Of a stretch of DNA of 28,011 bases, positions 7,074 through 14,896 are shown one piece after another. Origin of the DNA: a virus; the IMG/VR virus record IMGVR_UViG_3300044637_000695, positions 1-28,011 of that record, one strand, 5' to 3'. Position numbers and translations under genes: made by a program. Each line of letters opens with the position of its first letter. Positions within the stretch are counted from its first letter, which is position 1. The notes below the pieces were generated by a model. It searched no databases, was not told the origin of the DNA, and worked only from the letters and a program-made list of their open reading frames with translations.

Positions 7074-7241
7074 ATGGAAAACGCTATTGTAAACAAACTC
7101 CTTGAATTTGGGCTACTTGGGATAATCTGTGTAGTAATGGGAATCGTTATTTACAAATTTTGGCAGCAAGATCGAAAGGAGAAACAGAGGTTAATCGAGA
7201 GACTTGAGAAACTTAACGACGAATTAAGAAAAGACAAATGA
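7074..7241 (+). CDS. Small one-TM protein, BhlA/UviB-like holin candidate (55 aa)
   Basis: Starts 1 nt after the endolysin candidate's stop. One hydrophobic segment (LLGIICVVMGIVIYKFW, about residues 14-30) is followed by a highly charged, coiled-coil-like tail (QQDRKEKQRLIERLEKLNDE). A short N-terminus, a single membrane helix and a charged C-terminal coil are the architecture of BhlA/UviB-type holins. It overlaps the next gene by 4 nt (ATGA). Position in the lysis cassette supports a holin or holin regulator; sequence alone does not prove it. Confidence 0.6.
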   Translation: MENAIVNKLLEFGLLGIICVVMGIVIYKFWQQDRKEKQRLIERLEKLNDELRKDK

Positions 7242-7486
7242 AAAAATGGATAAAGTCAATGTTTTCTGCTGAAGGAGATGTAAGTTACAAAAGAGTTGGG
7301 TCATTCCTAGCTCTTTTGACGTGCTTAGTCATTGCACACGTATCTACATTTACAATTTATGTATGTCCTGAGTTTATTTATGATGGCTTGCTAATCCTTT
7401 CAGGAGCTGGAATGGGATTCACAGCTGTAGAAAACGTATCAAAAGTATTCGGAAAACCAAAATCAAATGAGCAGACAGAACAGTAA
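7238..7486 (+). CDS. Two-TM putative holin (82 aa)
   Basis: A cationic, amphipathic start (MKKWIKSMFSAEGDVSYKRV) leads into a first membrane helix (about 21-44, SFLALLTCLVIAHVSTFTIYV) and a second one (about 50-63, GLLILSGAGMGFTAV), ending in a polar tail. 'DG/NGLLILSGAGxGFT' is a pattern I associate with small membrane proteins next to lysis genes in Bacteroidetes phages. Two helices with both ends probably in the cytoplasm fit a class II-like holin. It overlaps the gene before by 4 nt and the gene after by 20 nt. Confidence 0.6.
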   Translation: MKKWIKSMFSAEGDVSYKRVGSFLALLTCLVIAHVSTFTIYVCPEFIYDGLLILSGAGMGFTAVENVSKVFGKPKSNEQTEQ

Positions 7487-7832
7487 AGCAATTTCCTGGC
7501 AAGGCATAGCATTTATAGCTTGTGCAATCTTAACAGTCATAGTTCTTGGCCTAGTTTCTCAATTACAGGCCAGTAAAGAAGCCAAATCTAAAGCAGATGC
7601 TAAATTAAAAGTGATATCAGATTTGTATGAGCTCAAGATTGACTCAATACAAACAATGCACATTGTAGATAGCCTAGCTTATCACGATAGTATCAACAAA
7701 TACAAGATACTAGCAAATGCACACCTAATCATTAACATAAAAAAAGACAGAGATGAAGTCATTGGTCGTATTTCTAGTGCTGATAACAATGAACGTGATC
7801 AGCTATGGGCAACTTACTCCCCAAAGAATTAA
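7467..7832 (+). CDS. i-spanin-like inner-membrane coiled-coil protein (121 aa)
   Basis: One N-terminal membrane helix (about residues 12-32, WQGIAFIACAILTVIVLGLV) is followed by a long charged helical region and the ending ISSADNNERDQLWATYSPKN. This topology (anchor in, coiled coil out into the periplasm) and the place after the holins match an Rz-type i-spanin. Its last 80 nt contain, in the +1 frame, the start and signal peptide of the next gene, an arrangement like Rz/Rz1. Family not confirmed by similarity; the role is inferred from topology and context. Confidence 0.6.
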   Translation: MSRQNSKAISWQGIAFIACAILTVIVLGLVSQLQASKEAKSKADAKLKVISDLYELKIDSIQTMHIVDSLAYHDSINKYKILANAHLIINIKKDRDEVIGRISSADNNERDQLWATYSPKN

Positions 7833-8199
7833 CTACAACGGCCAGGCCGGAGTATTCTTTACAACTAAGCAGGAAGAAACCTTGCTAAAAGCAATGGTGG
7901 ACTTAGATGCTTGTAAGAAAAGTGAATTCCTGCTAAATCAAAATGTTAAATCCTATGAAATAAGATTAGCAGATAAAGATTTGGCTATCAAGACGTTAAC
8001 TGACTCATATGTTAAATCGGTAGATTCGAATAAAACAAATCTTGAAAAGATTGGGACACTACAGCTAGATGTCGACAACTTAAACCTTGAGCTTGATAAT
8101 ACCAAAGAAGAGTTACGAACTTACAAAGCCTCAACGGGAATATTCGTACTAACAACCTCTGTATTCATTGCTACTACTATCATTGCAGTGTTTAAATAA
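7753..8199 (+). CDS. Secreted coiled-coil protein nested into the spanin-like gene (148 aa)
   Basis: MKSLVVFLVLITMNVISYGQ is a Sec-type signal peptide ending SYG before Gln, the cleavage context usual in Bacteroidetes. There is no lipobox Cys, so it is not a lipoprotein like classic Rz1. The middle (about 45-120) is a heptad-like coiled coil (LDVDNLNLELDNTKEELRTY) and the end is a membrane helix (about 126-146, GIFVLTTSVFIATTIIAVF). It would therefore be a periplasmic coil held by a C-terminal anchor. It overlaps the i-spanin-like gene by 80 nt in another frame. Likely a partner in outer-membrane disruption, but an unusual one. Confidence 0.55.
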   Translation: MKSLVVFLVLITMNVISYGQLTPQRINYNGQAGVFFTTKQEETLLKAMVDLDACKKSEFLLNQNVKSYEIRLADKDLAIKTLTDSYVKSVDSNKTNLEKIGTLQLDVDNLNLELDNTKEELRTYKASTGIFVLTTSVFIATTIIAVFK

Positions 8200-8204
8200 A
8201 AAGT

Positions 8205-8236
8205 TTGCTTATATAAGACTATTTGTTATACATTTG
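8205..8236 (+). promoter_or_regulatory. Promoter of the groES-like operon
   Basis: TTG at 8205-8207 (within GTTTG), a 21-nt spacer, then TACATTTG at 8229-8236. Both boxes and spacing match the Bacteroidetes consensus. It follows the end of the lysis cassette and lies 20 nt before the ATG at 8257, with an A-rich leader. Confidence 0.75.
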
Positions 8237-8256
8237 CACAAAGCAAATCAAAACAA

Positions 8257-8532
8257 ATGGAAAAATTAAATTTCGAACCAACACGTGACTGGTTGGTAGT
8301 CCCAAAGCCGGACAAAAAAGTTACAGATGCAGGTATCATCTTATCAGATCGTTCAGCATCACAATTACGTTCTAACGTACTTCCAGTATTAGCTGCAGGT
8401 CCAGATTGCAAATGCAAAGTTGGGGATGTAGTTTACATTCATCCGTCTAGTGATGGAGTAATCGTTGAGTTAAATGACTCAGAGTACGTTATGATTAACG
8501 AATCAATGGCAGTTCTTGGAATAGTAAAATGA
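8257..8532 (+). CDS. groES: GroES-like co-chaperonin (91 aa)
   Basis: Matches the GroES (Cpn10) layout across its whole length: PTRDWLVVPKPDKKVTDAG at the N-terminus, the mobile loop around residues 25-35 with GIIL (the hydrophobic triad that contacts GroEL), LPVLAAGPDCKCKVGDVVYI in the centre, and VIVELNDSEYVMINESMAVLGI at the end. Bacterial GroES is about 97 residues, so this is a complete small version. Phages such as T4 (gp31) encode their own co-chaperonin to fold capsid protein with host GroEL. It is first in an operon leading to the terminase, overlapping the next gene by 4 nt. The family call is firm; the capsid-folding role is inferred. Confidence 0.9.
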   Translation: MEKLNFEPTRDWLVVPKPDKKVTDAGIILSDRSASQLRSNVLPVLAAGPDCKCKVGDVVYIHPSSDGVIVELNDSEYVMINESMAVLGIVK

Positions 8533-8798
8533 CAGGAACAGTTACAATGACCATAGAAGACTATGAGACATTGAAACTAGGTGCCCAAGCCTCAAAAATA
8601 GAAAGAACAGGATTACTGAAAGCTGCAAAAGAGCTTGAGGTATTCCTGACTTTCTTAATTACAAGAGAAAACATTGACGAGCATCTAGATGAATTCAACT
8701 CATACTCCACAACATGCAAAGTTCGTATCGTTGATGGTCGAGCTAAGATTGAGCTTTTAGATAACGGAAAACAAATAGAAGAAGATGAGGAAGATTAA
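8529..8798 (+). CDS. Hypothetical helical acidic protein (89 aa)
   Basis: Begins MTGTVTMTIEDYETLKLGAQ; a helical region predicted to be amphipathic follows, then a beta stretch (TTCKVRIVDGRAKIELL) and a strongly acidic end (EEDEED). It overlaps both neighbours (4 nt with groES, 14 nt with the next gene), which supports translation coupling. 'TIEDYExLK' is a common opening in small phage proteins, but I know no function. No membrane segment. Confidence 0.6.
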   Translation: MTGTVTMTIEDYETLKLGAQASKIERTGLLKAAKELEVFLTFLITRENIDEHLDEFNSYSTTCKVRIVDGRAKIELLDNGKQIEEDEED

Positions 8799-9096
8799 CA
8801 TCAAAACAAATAACACTCTTAAATTCCTCCAAGTGTTTAACGGAATTCTAGAACTTACAGACACTGAGCTGAGAGTTCTAGCTAACCTAATTGACTTGAG
8901 TGAAACTGTAAACCTATGCTCTCCTGCTAACAAAAAGAAAGTAGCAGATGCAATGGAAATCAAAGATCACAACACGTTAAACAATTACGTTAAACGATTG
9001 AAGGATAAGAAAGCTATCGTACAGACAGCAAATGGGTATGCCTTGGCCCCTCTACTTAAGAAAGAACCAGTGCAAATTAACATACTCCCACAATGA
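8785..9096 (+). CDS. Winged-helix DNA-binding protein (103 aa)
   Basis: Residues about 20-85 carry a winged-helix pattern: LTDTELRVLANLIDLS (first helix), KKKVADAMEIKDHNTLNNYV (helix-turn-helix with the recognition helix), then KRLKDKKAIVQTANGYALAP (the wing). The layout is that of small MarR/replication-initiator-type domains in phages. It sits in the operon leading to TerL, so it could be a late regulator or a DNA-binding packaging factor; the gene just before TerL is a better small-terminase candidate. It overlaps genes on both sides. Confidence 0.65.
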   Translation: MRKINIKTNNTLKFLQVFNGILELTDTELRVLANLIDLSETVNLCSPANKKKVADAMEIKDHNTLNNYVKRLKDKKAIVQTANGYALAPLLKKEPVQINILPQ

Positions 9097-9218
9097 TTAC
9101 ACTAAACTCAAACAAAGTAATTACATACTTTTACATGGAGGGTATGTGTTTATCAGTTGTGCAGGATGGAAAAGGTAACGTAGTATTATTGCAATTAACA
9201 GAAGTTCCAAATGAGTAA
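9093..9218 (+). CDS. Tiny hypothetical protein (41 aa)
   Basis: The ATG at 9093 overlaps the previous stop (ATGA) and the frame ends TAA at 9216-9218, overlapping the next start by 8 nt. The product starts MITLNSNKVITYFYMEGMCL and ends LLQLTEVPNE, mostly beta-like with no charge clusters. It is supported mainly by the exact stop/start overlaps on both sides. No function recognised. Confidence 0.5.
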   Translation: MITLNSNKVITYFYMEGMCLSVVQDGKGNVVLLQLTEVPNE

Positions 9219-9540
9219 ATTACCATCAAGACTTAAAATGCTGGCTAACTTTACAGTAGCAGTAATCAAGCATGCAGCTTCAGGAATGAAACCTGTAACT
9301 GAAGCACAGTTCTTAGAAAGAATGGATGCATGCAACACATGCCCAAACTTAGTTTTAGACGAAAAGAAGGACGGACGTTGCAGTCTGTGTGGATGTTGGG
9401 TAGAATCTAAAGGTGCTTGGCAAAGCCAGAACTGTCCAGACACACCATCTAGATGGCCAAGAATTAAAGTTGGGGAAAATGGGAAACCTTTAAAATTGAA
9501 AAATGAAAGAAAAGACGATAATCCAGAAGCTGGCAACTAA
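9211..9540 (+). CDS. Zinc-ribbon protein (109 aa)
   Basis: Six Cys in a metal-binding layout: C41-x2-C44, C57-x2-C60-x-C62 and C75. The motifs are DACNTCPN, GRCSLCGCWVESK and NCP followed by a Trp-Pro element. 'CxxCP ... CxxCGC ... K ... CP' occurs in small zinc ribbons of many phages. The basic N-terminal helix could contact nucleic acid or membrane. It lies among packaging genes, with a 38-nt overlap into the HU-like gene after it. Role unknown; regulatory or structural zinc protein. Confidence 0.65.
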   Translation: MSKLPSRLKMLANFTVAVIKHAASGMKPVTEAQFLERMDACNTCPNLVLDEKKDGRCSLCGCWVESKGAWQSQNCPDTPSRWPRIKVGENGKPLKLKNERKDDNPEAGN

Positions 9541-9736
9541 GTACAATCTTCCTCTTACAAAAGTAGAAGATATGGTGTACCACCAATTTAAGTATGCTGC
9601 TAAGATTATCAAACTTGGTGATTTTGAAACAATTAGGCTCCCATATTTTGGAAAATTTCATGCAAAGAAGTCTAGAATTGCCCACATAAACGAACTAAAA
9701 AGAAGGAAGAATGAAAGACTTGCTAACGGTAAATAA
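9503..9736 (+). CDS. HU/IHF-like small DNA-binding protein (77 aa)
   Basis: A basic protein with KVEDMVYHQFKYAAKIIK in the helical half and ETIRLPYFGKFHAKKSRI in the beta half. 'I-R-L-P-Y-F-G-K-F' matches the position of the HU/IHF segment 'L-x-G-F-G-T-F-x-V', and the preceding 'VED...QF' matches its helix. It is shorter than HU (about 90) and seems to lack most of the DNA-clasping arm. The start at 9503 makes a 38-nt overlap with the zinc-ribbon gene; no better start was found. Likely role: DNA bending for packaging or chromosome architecture. Confidence 0.65.
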   Translation: MKEKTIIQKLATKYNLPLTKVEDMVYHQFKYAAKIIKLGDFETIRLPYFGKFHAKKSRIAHINELKRRKNERLANGK

Positions 9737-9740
9737 TAAC

Positions 9741-10208
9741 ATGGTCATACCATCAGTGTATGCCCTGACAATCCCTGAATTTGAGAAGCTATCCATCAAA
9801 GAGCTAAGCTTTATCTACTTCTTTGTGGACCACAGATCTAGTTATGCAGCATATGACGATGAAGAACGTCAAGAAGTTTTGATGAAAGACTTAGGGGTGA
9901 AGATAACCCCTAAATTAACAGCCGGAGTAGACAAGTACAAGGAACTATCTGATACTCATGCTACTAAACTTCTTAAATCTGCACGTTTGTCTGTGAACAA
10001 ACTAGAAAACTACTTTAAAACAATTGACCTTACAGCTCTGGATGAAAATGGAAAGTTAGTATACCAAGCAAAAGACCTTCTATCAAATCTATCAAAGGTT
10101 GGAGAGGTAATCGAAGGCCTAGATAGACTAGAAGAGTTGATTCAAAAGCAACAAGCCAAGGATAGTCCAAACAGAGCAGGAGTAAAAACTAATAAGTACA
10201 GTGAGTAA
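9741..10208 (+). CDS. Putative terminase small subunit (155 aa)
   Basis: The most likely start is the ATG at 9741, just after the previous stop; an ATG at 9711 would add 10 residues and overlap. The protein is helical: ELSFIYFFVDHRSSYAAYDD, then HATKLLKSARLSVNKLENYF, then NLSKVGEVIEGLDRLEELIQ. 'SxYAAYDDEER' and 'LLKxARxxVxKLxxYF' are patterns I recall in proteins directly before TerL in other phages. Its stop overlaps the TerL start by 8 nt, as TerS/TerL pairs often do. No DNA-binding motif is obvious, so the call rests on context. Confidence 0.55.
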   Translation: MVIPSVYALTIPEFEKLSIKELSFIYFFVDHRSSYAAYDDEERQEVLMKDLGVKITPKLTAGVDKYKELSDTHATKLLKSARLSVNKLENYFKTIDLTALDENGKLVYQAKDLLSNLSKVGEVIEGLDRLEELIQKQQAKDSPNRAGVKTNKYSE

Positions 10209-12174
10209 GCTTAAAGACACACATTTATTTGCCCCAGCTGCAGCTCATTACATTGAGTACGGCTTTTATACTGATGCTCTTCCAGGTACAAAACAGTACT
10301 ATGAGTATTGGGATGAAGAGCAGAATAGATGCATGCATGGATATGAAGTTAATGGGGTAAAAATTTCTGGATTTCACTATTTTTACTTAAATTATTGTCC
10401 AATAGATAGGATTATAGATGAAGAACAACCTGATGGTGAAATTATCTCACGACGTGATAGAAGCTTCCCAGCATTTTATGACGGTGACTTCGAATACTTT
10501 AACTCGGTTGATAGAGCACGTAGAGAAAACAAACATCTCGTGGTTCTCAAGGCTCGTCGAAAAGGATTCTCCTACAAAGCTGCAGCTATGCTTTGCCGTA
10601 ACTACTTCCATATTAGGAATTCTAAGAATTTTGTATTTGCTTCTGACAAGCAATACTTAACTGGAGATGGAATGCTGTCAAAAGCTTGGGACATTGTCTC
10701 ATTCATAGATGACAACACAGCTTGGACTCAGCCTCGACTTATCGACAGAGAAATGCACAAGCAATCTGGGTACAAAAAGAATGTAAACGGAGCCGACGTA
10801 ACTTTAGGGTTTAAATCACAGATTATCGGTGTCAGCTTGAAAGATGATCCAGATAAAATCCGTGGTAAAGCAGGTGAATTAATCTTTTTCGAAGAAGCAG
10901 GATCTTTTGCAGGCTTATTAAAAGCTTGGGAGGTAGCCATGCCTACGATGAGACAAGGGTCAAAGACACTTGGGACAATGATTGCATTTGGAACAGGTGG
11001 AGAAGAAGGCCCAGGCTTTGAAGGTATGGAGGAATTATTTTATCACCCTGAAGCTTATGACTGCCTTGGATTTGAAAACGATTGGGATGCTGGGGCCATG
11101 GGAACTACTTGTGGTTACTTTGTTCCTATCTACAAAAACTTAGATGGATTTATTGACGAGAATGGTAACAGCTTAGTCGAAGAAGCAATTGCTTACGAAG
11201 AAGCTCAAAGAGAAAAGAAGAAGAAAGGTAATGACCCAAAAGCTTTTGACCAGTACATTGCAGAGATGCCGTTCACCCCACAAGAAGCTACATTACAAGT
11301 TACTGCAAATACCTTCGACGTATCATCTTTAAAAGAACAGTACAACAGAGTAATTGCTAACGATCTTCAGAAAATTGGGGTAGCAGGTGAGATGTATTAC
11401 GATAGTAAAGGTAAAGTTAGCTTCAGACCTGACTTCAACCTTAAACCTATTGTTAAATTCCCACACAGAAAGGATGACAATTTAACCGGGGCCATAGTTA
11501 TCTACGAACCTCCATTTAAAACAGAAGTAGAAGATATTACCCCAAAGAACTTATACATAATTTGCCATGACCCGTATGCACAAGGAAAGTCAGCATCAGC
11601 TACATCTCTCGGTGCTGCTTATGTTATCAAAGTCCCGAACAACATTTCTAAGCCTGATGATATCATTGTGGCTTCGTATGTCGGAAGGCCTCAGACCCAA
11701 GATGACTACAATAGAAATCTATTTATGCTGGCTGAATACTACAATGCAAAGATTGGATTTGAGAATGACCGAGGAGAAGTTATTGCCTATGCAAAACGAT
11801 TTAGAAAAATGCATATGCTACAGGAAGAGTTCGAAATGCTGGATAAGAGAGATCTTAGAAGTAAGACAGTAAAACGACAGTACGGTATGCACATGACTGA
11901 GCAAAGAAAAGCTCAAGGTGAATTGTATATCAGAGACTGGTTAGTTAGTGGTAGAGGGGTAAACGAAGATGGAGACGTAACTCTAAATATGCACAAGATT
12001 TATGACCCAGCACTTTTACTAGAGTTAATCAAATTTAACAGACAGGGCAACTTTGACCGTGCCATGGCATTCATGATTGGGATGTATCACACACGAGAGT
12101 TATATAATAAGGAACTCAAGTTTGATGACCATGACAACTCAAAAAATGACTGGTTTGACAAAAACTACGGTTAA
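10201..12174 (+). CDS. terL: Terminase large subunit (657 aa)
   Basis: DNA-packaging motor of the head. The N-terminal ATPase shows a Walker A-like segment VLKARRKGFSYKAA (residues about 115-128) and a Walker B-like LIFFEEAG (about 227-234, catalytic Glu 231/232). The C-terminal RNase H-like nuclease shows IICHDPYAQGK with Asp457, and IGFENDRGEV with Glu521. Length fits TerL of large or crAss-like phages (about 600-700). The start is GTG at 10201, overlapping the TerS candidate by 8 nt; the next codons SKLKDTHLFAPAAAHYIEYG read as real protein. It ends 81 nt before the portal gene. Walker A is the deviant form usual in terminases. Confidence 0.85.
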   Translation: MSKLKDTHLFAPAAAHYIEYGFYTDALPGTKQYYEYWDEEQNRCMHGYEVNGVKISGFHYFYLNYCPIDRIIDEEQPDGEIISRRDRSFPAFYDGDFEYFNSVDRARRENKHLVVLKARRKGFSYKAAAMLCRNYFHIRNSKNFVFASDKQYLTGDGMLSKAWDIVSFIDDNTAWTQPRLIDREMHKQSGYKKNVNGADVTLGFKSQIIGVSLKDDPDKIRGKAGELIFFEEAGSFAGLLKAWEVAMPTMRQGSKTLGTMIAFGTGGEEGPGFEGMEELFYHPEAYDCLGFENDWDAGAMGTTCGYFVPIYKNLDGFIDENGNSLVEEAIAYEEAQREKKKKGNDPKAFDQYIAEMPFTPQEATLQVTANTFDVSSLKEQYNRVIANDLQKIGVAGEMYYDSKGKVSFRPDFNLKPIVKFPHRKDDNLTGAIVIYEPPFKTEVEDITPKNLYIICHDPYAQGKSASATSLGAAYVIKVPNNISKPDDIIVASYVGRPQTQDDYNRNLFMLAEYYNAKIGFENDRGEVIAYAKRFRKMHMLQEEFEMLDKRDLRSKTVKRQYGMHMTEQRKAQGELYIRDWLVSGRGVNEDGDVTLNMHKIYDPALLLELIKFNRQGNFDRAMAFMIGMYHTRELYNKELKFDDHDNSKNDWFDKNYG

Positions 12175-12178
12175 TACT

Positions 12179-12250
12179 GAGTGAGATATAATAAATAATC
12201 AACTAAAAATCATTATCTTTATACCCGTAAGTAAAACGACACTAATTTTG
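12179..12250 (+). promoter_or_regulatory. Putative late promoter module before the portal gene
   Basis: GAGTGAGATATAATAAA starts 77 nt before the ATG at 12256, and TAATTTTG (TAnnTTTG) at 12243-12250 ends 5 nt before it. The same two elements at the same distances stand before the scaffold gene. No TTG -33 box is at the usual spacing, so the upstream 17-mer may substitute as an activator or special sigma site. Transcript nearly leaderless. Confidence 0.6.
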
Positions 12251-12255
12251 TATTA

Positions 12256-14466
12256 ATGTACGGACAAGCCCATATCCCAAAACAACGAATCCCATTGTCT
12301 CAAAAAAATGAGGCTTGGCAGAAATCATGTGTAGATGCATTTATCAATCTTTCTAAGTTTGGTATTAGTGAACGTCGTACATATCTTAAATCTCTTTACG
12401 ATTATTACAATGGTGTAATTGATGAAGAAGATTACAACTACGTACTTAAACCTTACGGAAAAACTAGAAAGAATTTCCCGTCAAAGCTACGTAACTATCC
12501 TATCATCAAGCCAGTTATCGATTTATTGTTAGGGGAAAAATCTAAACGTCCATTAGAGTTCACTGTTACGGTGCAAAACTCTGATTCAATTAGCATCAAA
12601 GAAGAGACACTTAAAAACTTAATGCTTACAAACATTAAAGCAAAGTTCTTAAGTGAGTTAGCTAAGCAAGGCCAATTGCCTGAAGGAATGGAAGCTGAAG
12701 AGCCGCCACTCCCAAAACAAATACAAGAAGAATTCAATAGAAGTTATGTAGACTCTAGAGCAATCAGAGGGCAGGCTGCTCTAAACTACATTATGTACTT
12801 CACAGAGTTTTACGACAAATTACAAAAGCAATTCTTCCACTTCTTAGTAACTGGGGAATGCTACTCACACAAAGGGGTACGTCGTAACGAACCTTTCTAC
12901 GAAGTTATTAACCCATTAGATGTCGACTTTGATAAAGATCCAGACATTGACTTCGTAGAAGATGGTGACTGGGCTATTCTTAGAAAGTATGCACATGCTT
13001 CTACAATCATAGACAATCTAGGAGACTTTTTAACTGACGATCAAATTCTTCAATTAGAAACTCCAACACATACAGCAGCACAGGCTTACTTACTTTACCG
13101 TGCAGAAGCAGCTGGAGCCGATGACAACATTTATCGTAACCGACTTGTAGAAGTTGTAACAGTTTATTGGAAATCAAGAAAGAGAGTTGGGTTTGTTGTT
13201 TACAATGATCCTAACACTGGTAATCAAGAAACATTCGATATAGAAGAAGATTACAAAATGCCAAAAGAGTTAAAAGATCTTGGGGCTAAAATCGAATGGG
13301 AGTGGGTTAACGAAGTTTGGGAGGGTACACGTATCGACGGTCTTTACTACATTAAGATGAGACCTTACGTTAACCAAAGAAACAGTTTAGACAACCCATC
13401 AATTTGCAAACTTCCAATTAACGGAAGAAAATACTCAGACATCAACTCACAGAACGTGTCGTTGATCAGCCTTGGTATTCCATATCAGCTTAATTATAAC
13501 ATCTATAAGTACCGTCTTGAATTAGCAATTGCTAGAAGTAAAGATATCGTAGCTCAGTTTGATATTAACATGATCCCTAAAAACTGGGACATGGATAAGT
13601 TTATGCACTATGTAGAAGGTACAGGTATTGCTTGGGTTGACTATAACAAAGAAGGAATTCAATTGTCTCCTCAACACCAGTCAGTATTAGATATGTCAAT
13701 TAAGACCATATCACAATACTTAACTCTCCTTGAATCTATCATGTTAGAATGGGAAAAACTTTCCGGGGTAACAAGACAGAGACAAGGGCAAATGGGAACT
13801 TATGAAGGAAAAGCCACATCCCAGCAATCCATTGTTCAATCTTCTCACATTACTGAAGACATCTTCAGGAAGTTTTCTAACTTTGAGCAGAGAGAACTAC
13901 AAGGTCTACTTGACTATTCGAAAGAAGCTTGGCTTAACGGTAAAAAAGCAACGTACGTAATGCCTGATGGTTCATTTGATGAGCTAGACATTGATCCAAT
14001 CACACACATGGAAAGTGAGTATGGAATCTTTGTATCTGATGCAGGTAAAGACATTGATAAGAAACAAAAGATTGAAGGACTTGCTCAAGCAGCAGTTCAA
14101 AATGGTCTTCCACTTTCTGCAGCAATTGCTATGTACGAATCAGATAGCTTGAGCCAAATTAAAGATAAAATTGTTCAAGCTGAGAAAGCTCAAGAGCAAC
14201 TTAAGCAAGCACAAGACCAAGCTATGCAACAGCAAGAGCAGGCTAAACTTCAAGTTCAGCAACAAGCTATTCAACAAGCAGCTTTAGATAAAGAAAAAGA
14301 TCGTCAACTTCAAATTGAAGTAGCATTAATTGCAGCTGAGTCTAAAGACAAAGATTCTAGTGCAAGTCTTGAAAAGATGATGCAAGATTTCCAATTAAAA
14401 CAACAAGAGCTAGCTCTAAAAGAAAGAGACTTAGAAATTAAAGCTAACTCACAAAATCAACAGTAA
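12256..14466 (+). CDS. Portal protein (736 aa)
   Basis: Forms the dodecameric ring at the head vertex through which DNA enters and to which the tail attaches. The N-terminal part has RTYLKSLYDYYNGVIDEEDY, then FPSKLRNYPIIKPVIDLLLG followed by EKSKRP; 'YPIIKPVIDLLLGEK' is a pattern I associate with portals of crAss-like and related phages. The centre is alpha-beta. The C-terminus (about residues 645-736) is a Gln/Ala/Lys-rich helix, as in the portal barrel or a coiled coil. Length (736) fits that group. It is the first gene after TerL and overlaps the next start by 1 nt. The family name rests on recall and order. Confidence 0.75.
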   Translation: MYGQAHIPKQRIPLSQKNEAWQKSCVDAFINLSKFGISERRTYLKSLYDYYNGVIDEEDYNYVLKPYGKTRKNFPSKLRNYPIIKPVIDLLLGEKSKRPLEFTVTVQNSDSISIKEETLKNLMLTNIKAKFLSELAKQGQLPEGMEAEEPPLPKQIQEEFNRSYVDSRAIRGQAALNYIMYFTEFYDKLQKQFFHFLVTGECYSHKGVRRNEPFYEVINPLDVDFDKDPDIDFVEDGDWAILRKYAHASTIIDNLGDFLTDDQILQLETPTHTAAQAYLLYRAEAAGADDNIYRNRLVEVVTVYWKSRKRVGFVVYNDPNTGNQETFDIEEDYKMPKELKDLGAKIEWEWVNEVWEGTRIDGLYYIKMRPYVNQRNSLDNPSICKLPINGRKYSDINSQNVSLISLGIPYQLNYNIYKYRLELAIARSKDIVAQFDINMIPKNWDMDKFMHYVEGTGIAWVDYNKEGIQLSPQHQSVLDMSIKTISQYLTLLESIMLEWEKLSGVTRQRQGQMGTYEGKATSQQSIVQSSHITEDIFRKFSNFEQRELQGLLDYSKEAWLNGKKATYVMPDGSFDELDIDPITHMESEYGIFVSDAGKDIDKKQKIEGLAQAAVQNGLPLSAAIAMYESDSLSQIKDKIVQAEKAQEQLKQAQDQAMQQQEQAKLQVQQQAIQQAALDKEKDRQLQIEVALIAAESKDKDSSASLEKMMQDFQLKQQELALKERDLEIKANSQNQQ

Positions 14467-14891
14467 TGAAATACATGGACAAAGTAGCCTCAGCTAAAGG
14501 TAAAGTAACCGTACCTGGGTTAGTAGTAGAATTGCTAGATGCAACACTTAAATTTCACATCTTACACTTAACAATCACAGGTCCAAATTCTTATGCTGCT
14601 CACAAAGCACTTAACGAATTGTATGATGCATTACCTGACCATGCAGACACAATTGCAGAAGGCTATCAAGGAGCAACTGGAGAAATTCCAAAGTATCCTG
14701 CAGATATGCCCTCGTACGTGTGTGCACCTGCAATGTCAAATGTTAAAGAAGCAATTAGCTACATCGAAGAACTTCATTCTAAAATCTGTAAGTTACAAGA
14801 CACTATAACTTATTCAGAAATCATAAACGACTTAGACACCATCAAGTCTACTTTAAACTCAGCTAAGTATAAGCTTAAATTCTTGTCATAA
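14466..14891 (+). CDS. Dps/ferritin-like protein (141 aa)
   Basis: Residues 34-65 (HLTITGPNSYAAHKAL continuing to DTIAE) match the Dps ferroxidase signature with exact spacing: His34, His46 (+12), then Asp61 (+15) and Glu65 (+19), corresponding to E. coli Dps H51, H63, D78 and E82. The position of Dps D67 is Asn50 here. 'L-H-x3-G-P-N-x-Y-x2-H-K-A-L' is also a pattern of phage ferritin-like proteins. The rest is helical, consistent with a four-helix bundle slightly shorter than Dps (about 167). It overlaps the portal stop by 1 nt. It could bind iron, protect DNA, or be carried in the virion. Fold well supported; iron oxidation uncertain with D67 changed. Confidence 0.7.
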   Translation: MKYMDKVASAKGKVTVPGLVVELLDATLKFHILHLTITGPNSYAAHKALNELYDALPDHADTIAEGYQGATGEIPKYPADMPSYVCAPAMSNVKEAISYIEELHSKICKLQDTITYSEIINDLDTIKSTLNSAKYKLKFLS

Positions 14892-14896
14892 ATCTT

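Noticed and set aside
11567-11872. Rightward 101-codon frame inside terL
   Set aside because: It is in another frame of a well-supported terminase gene and has no start context.
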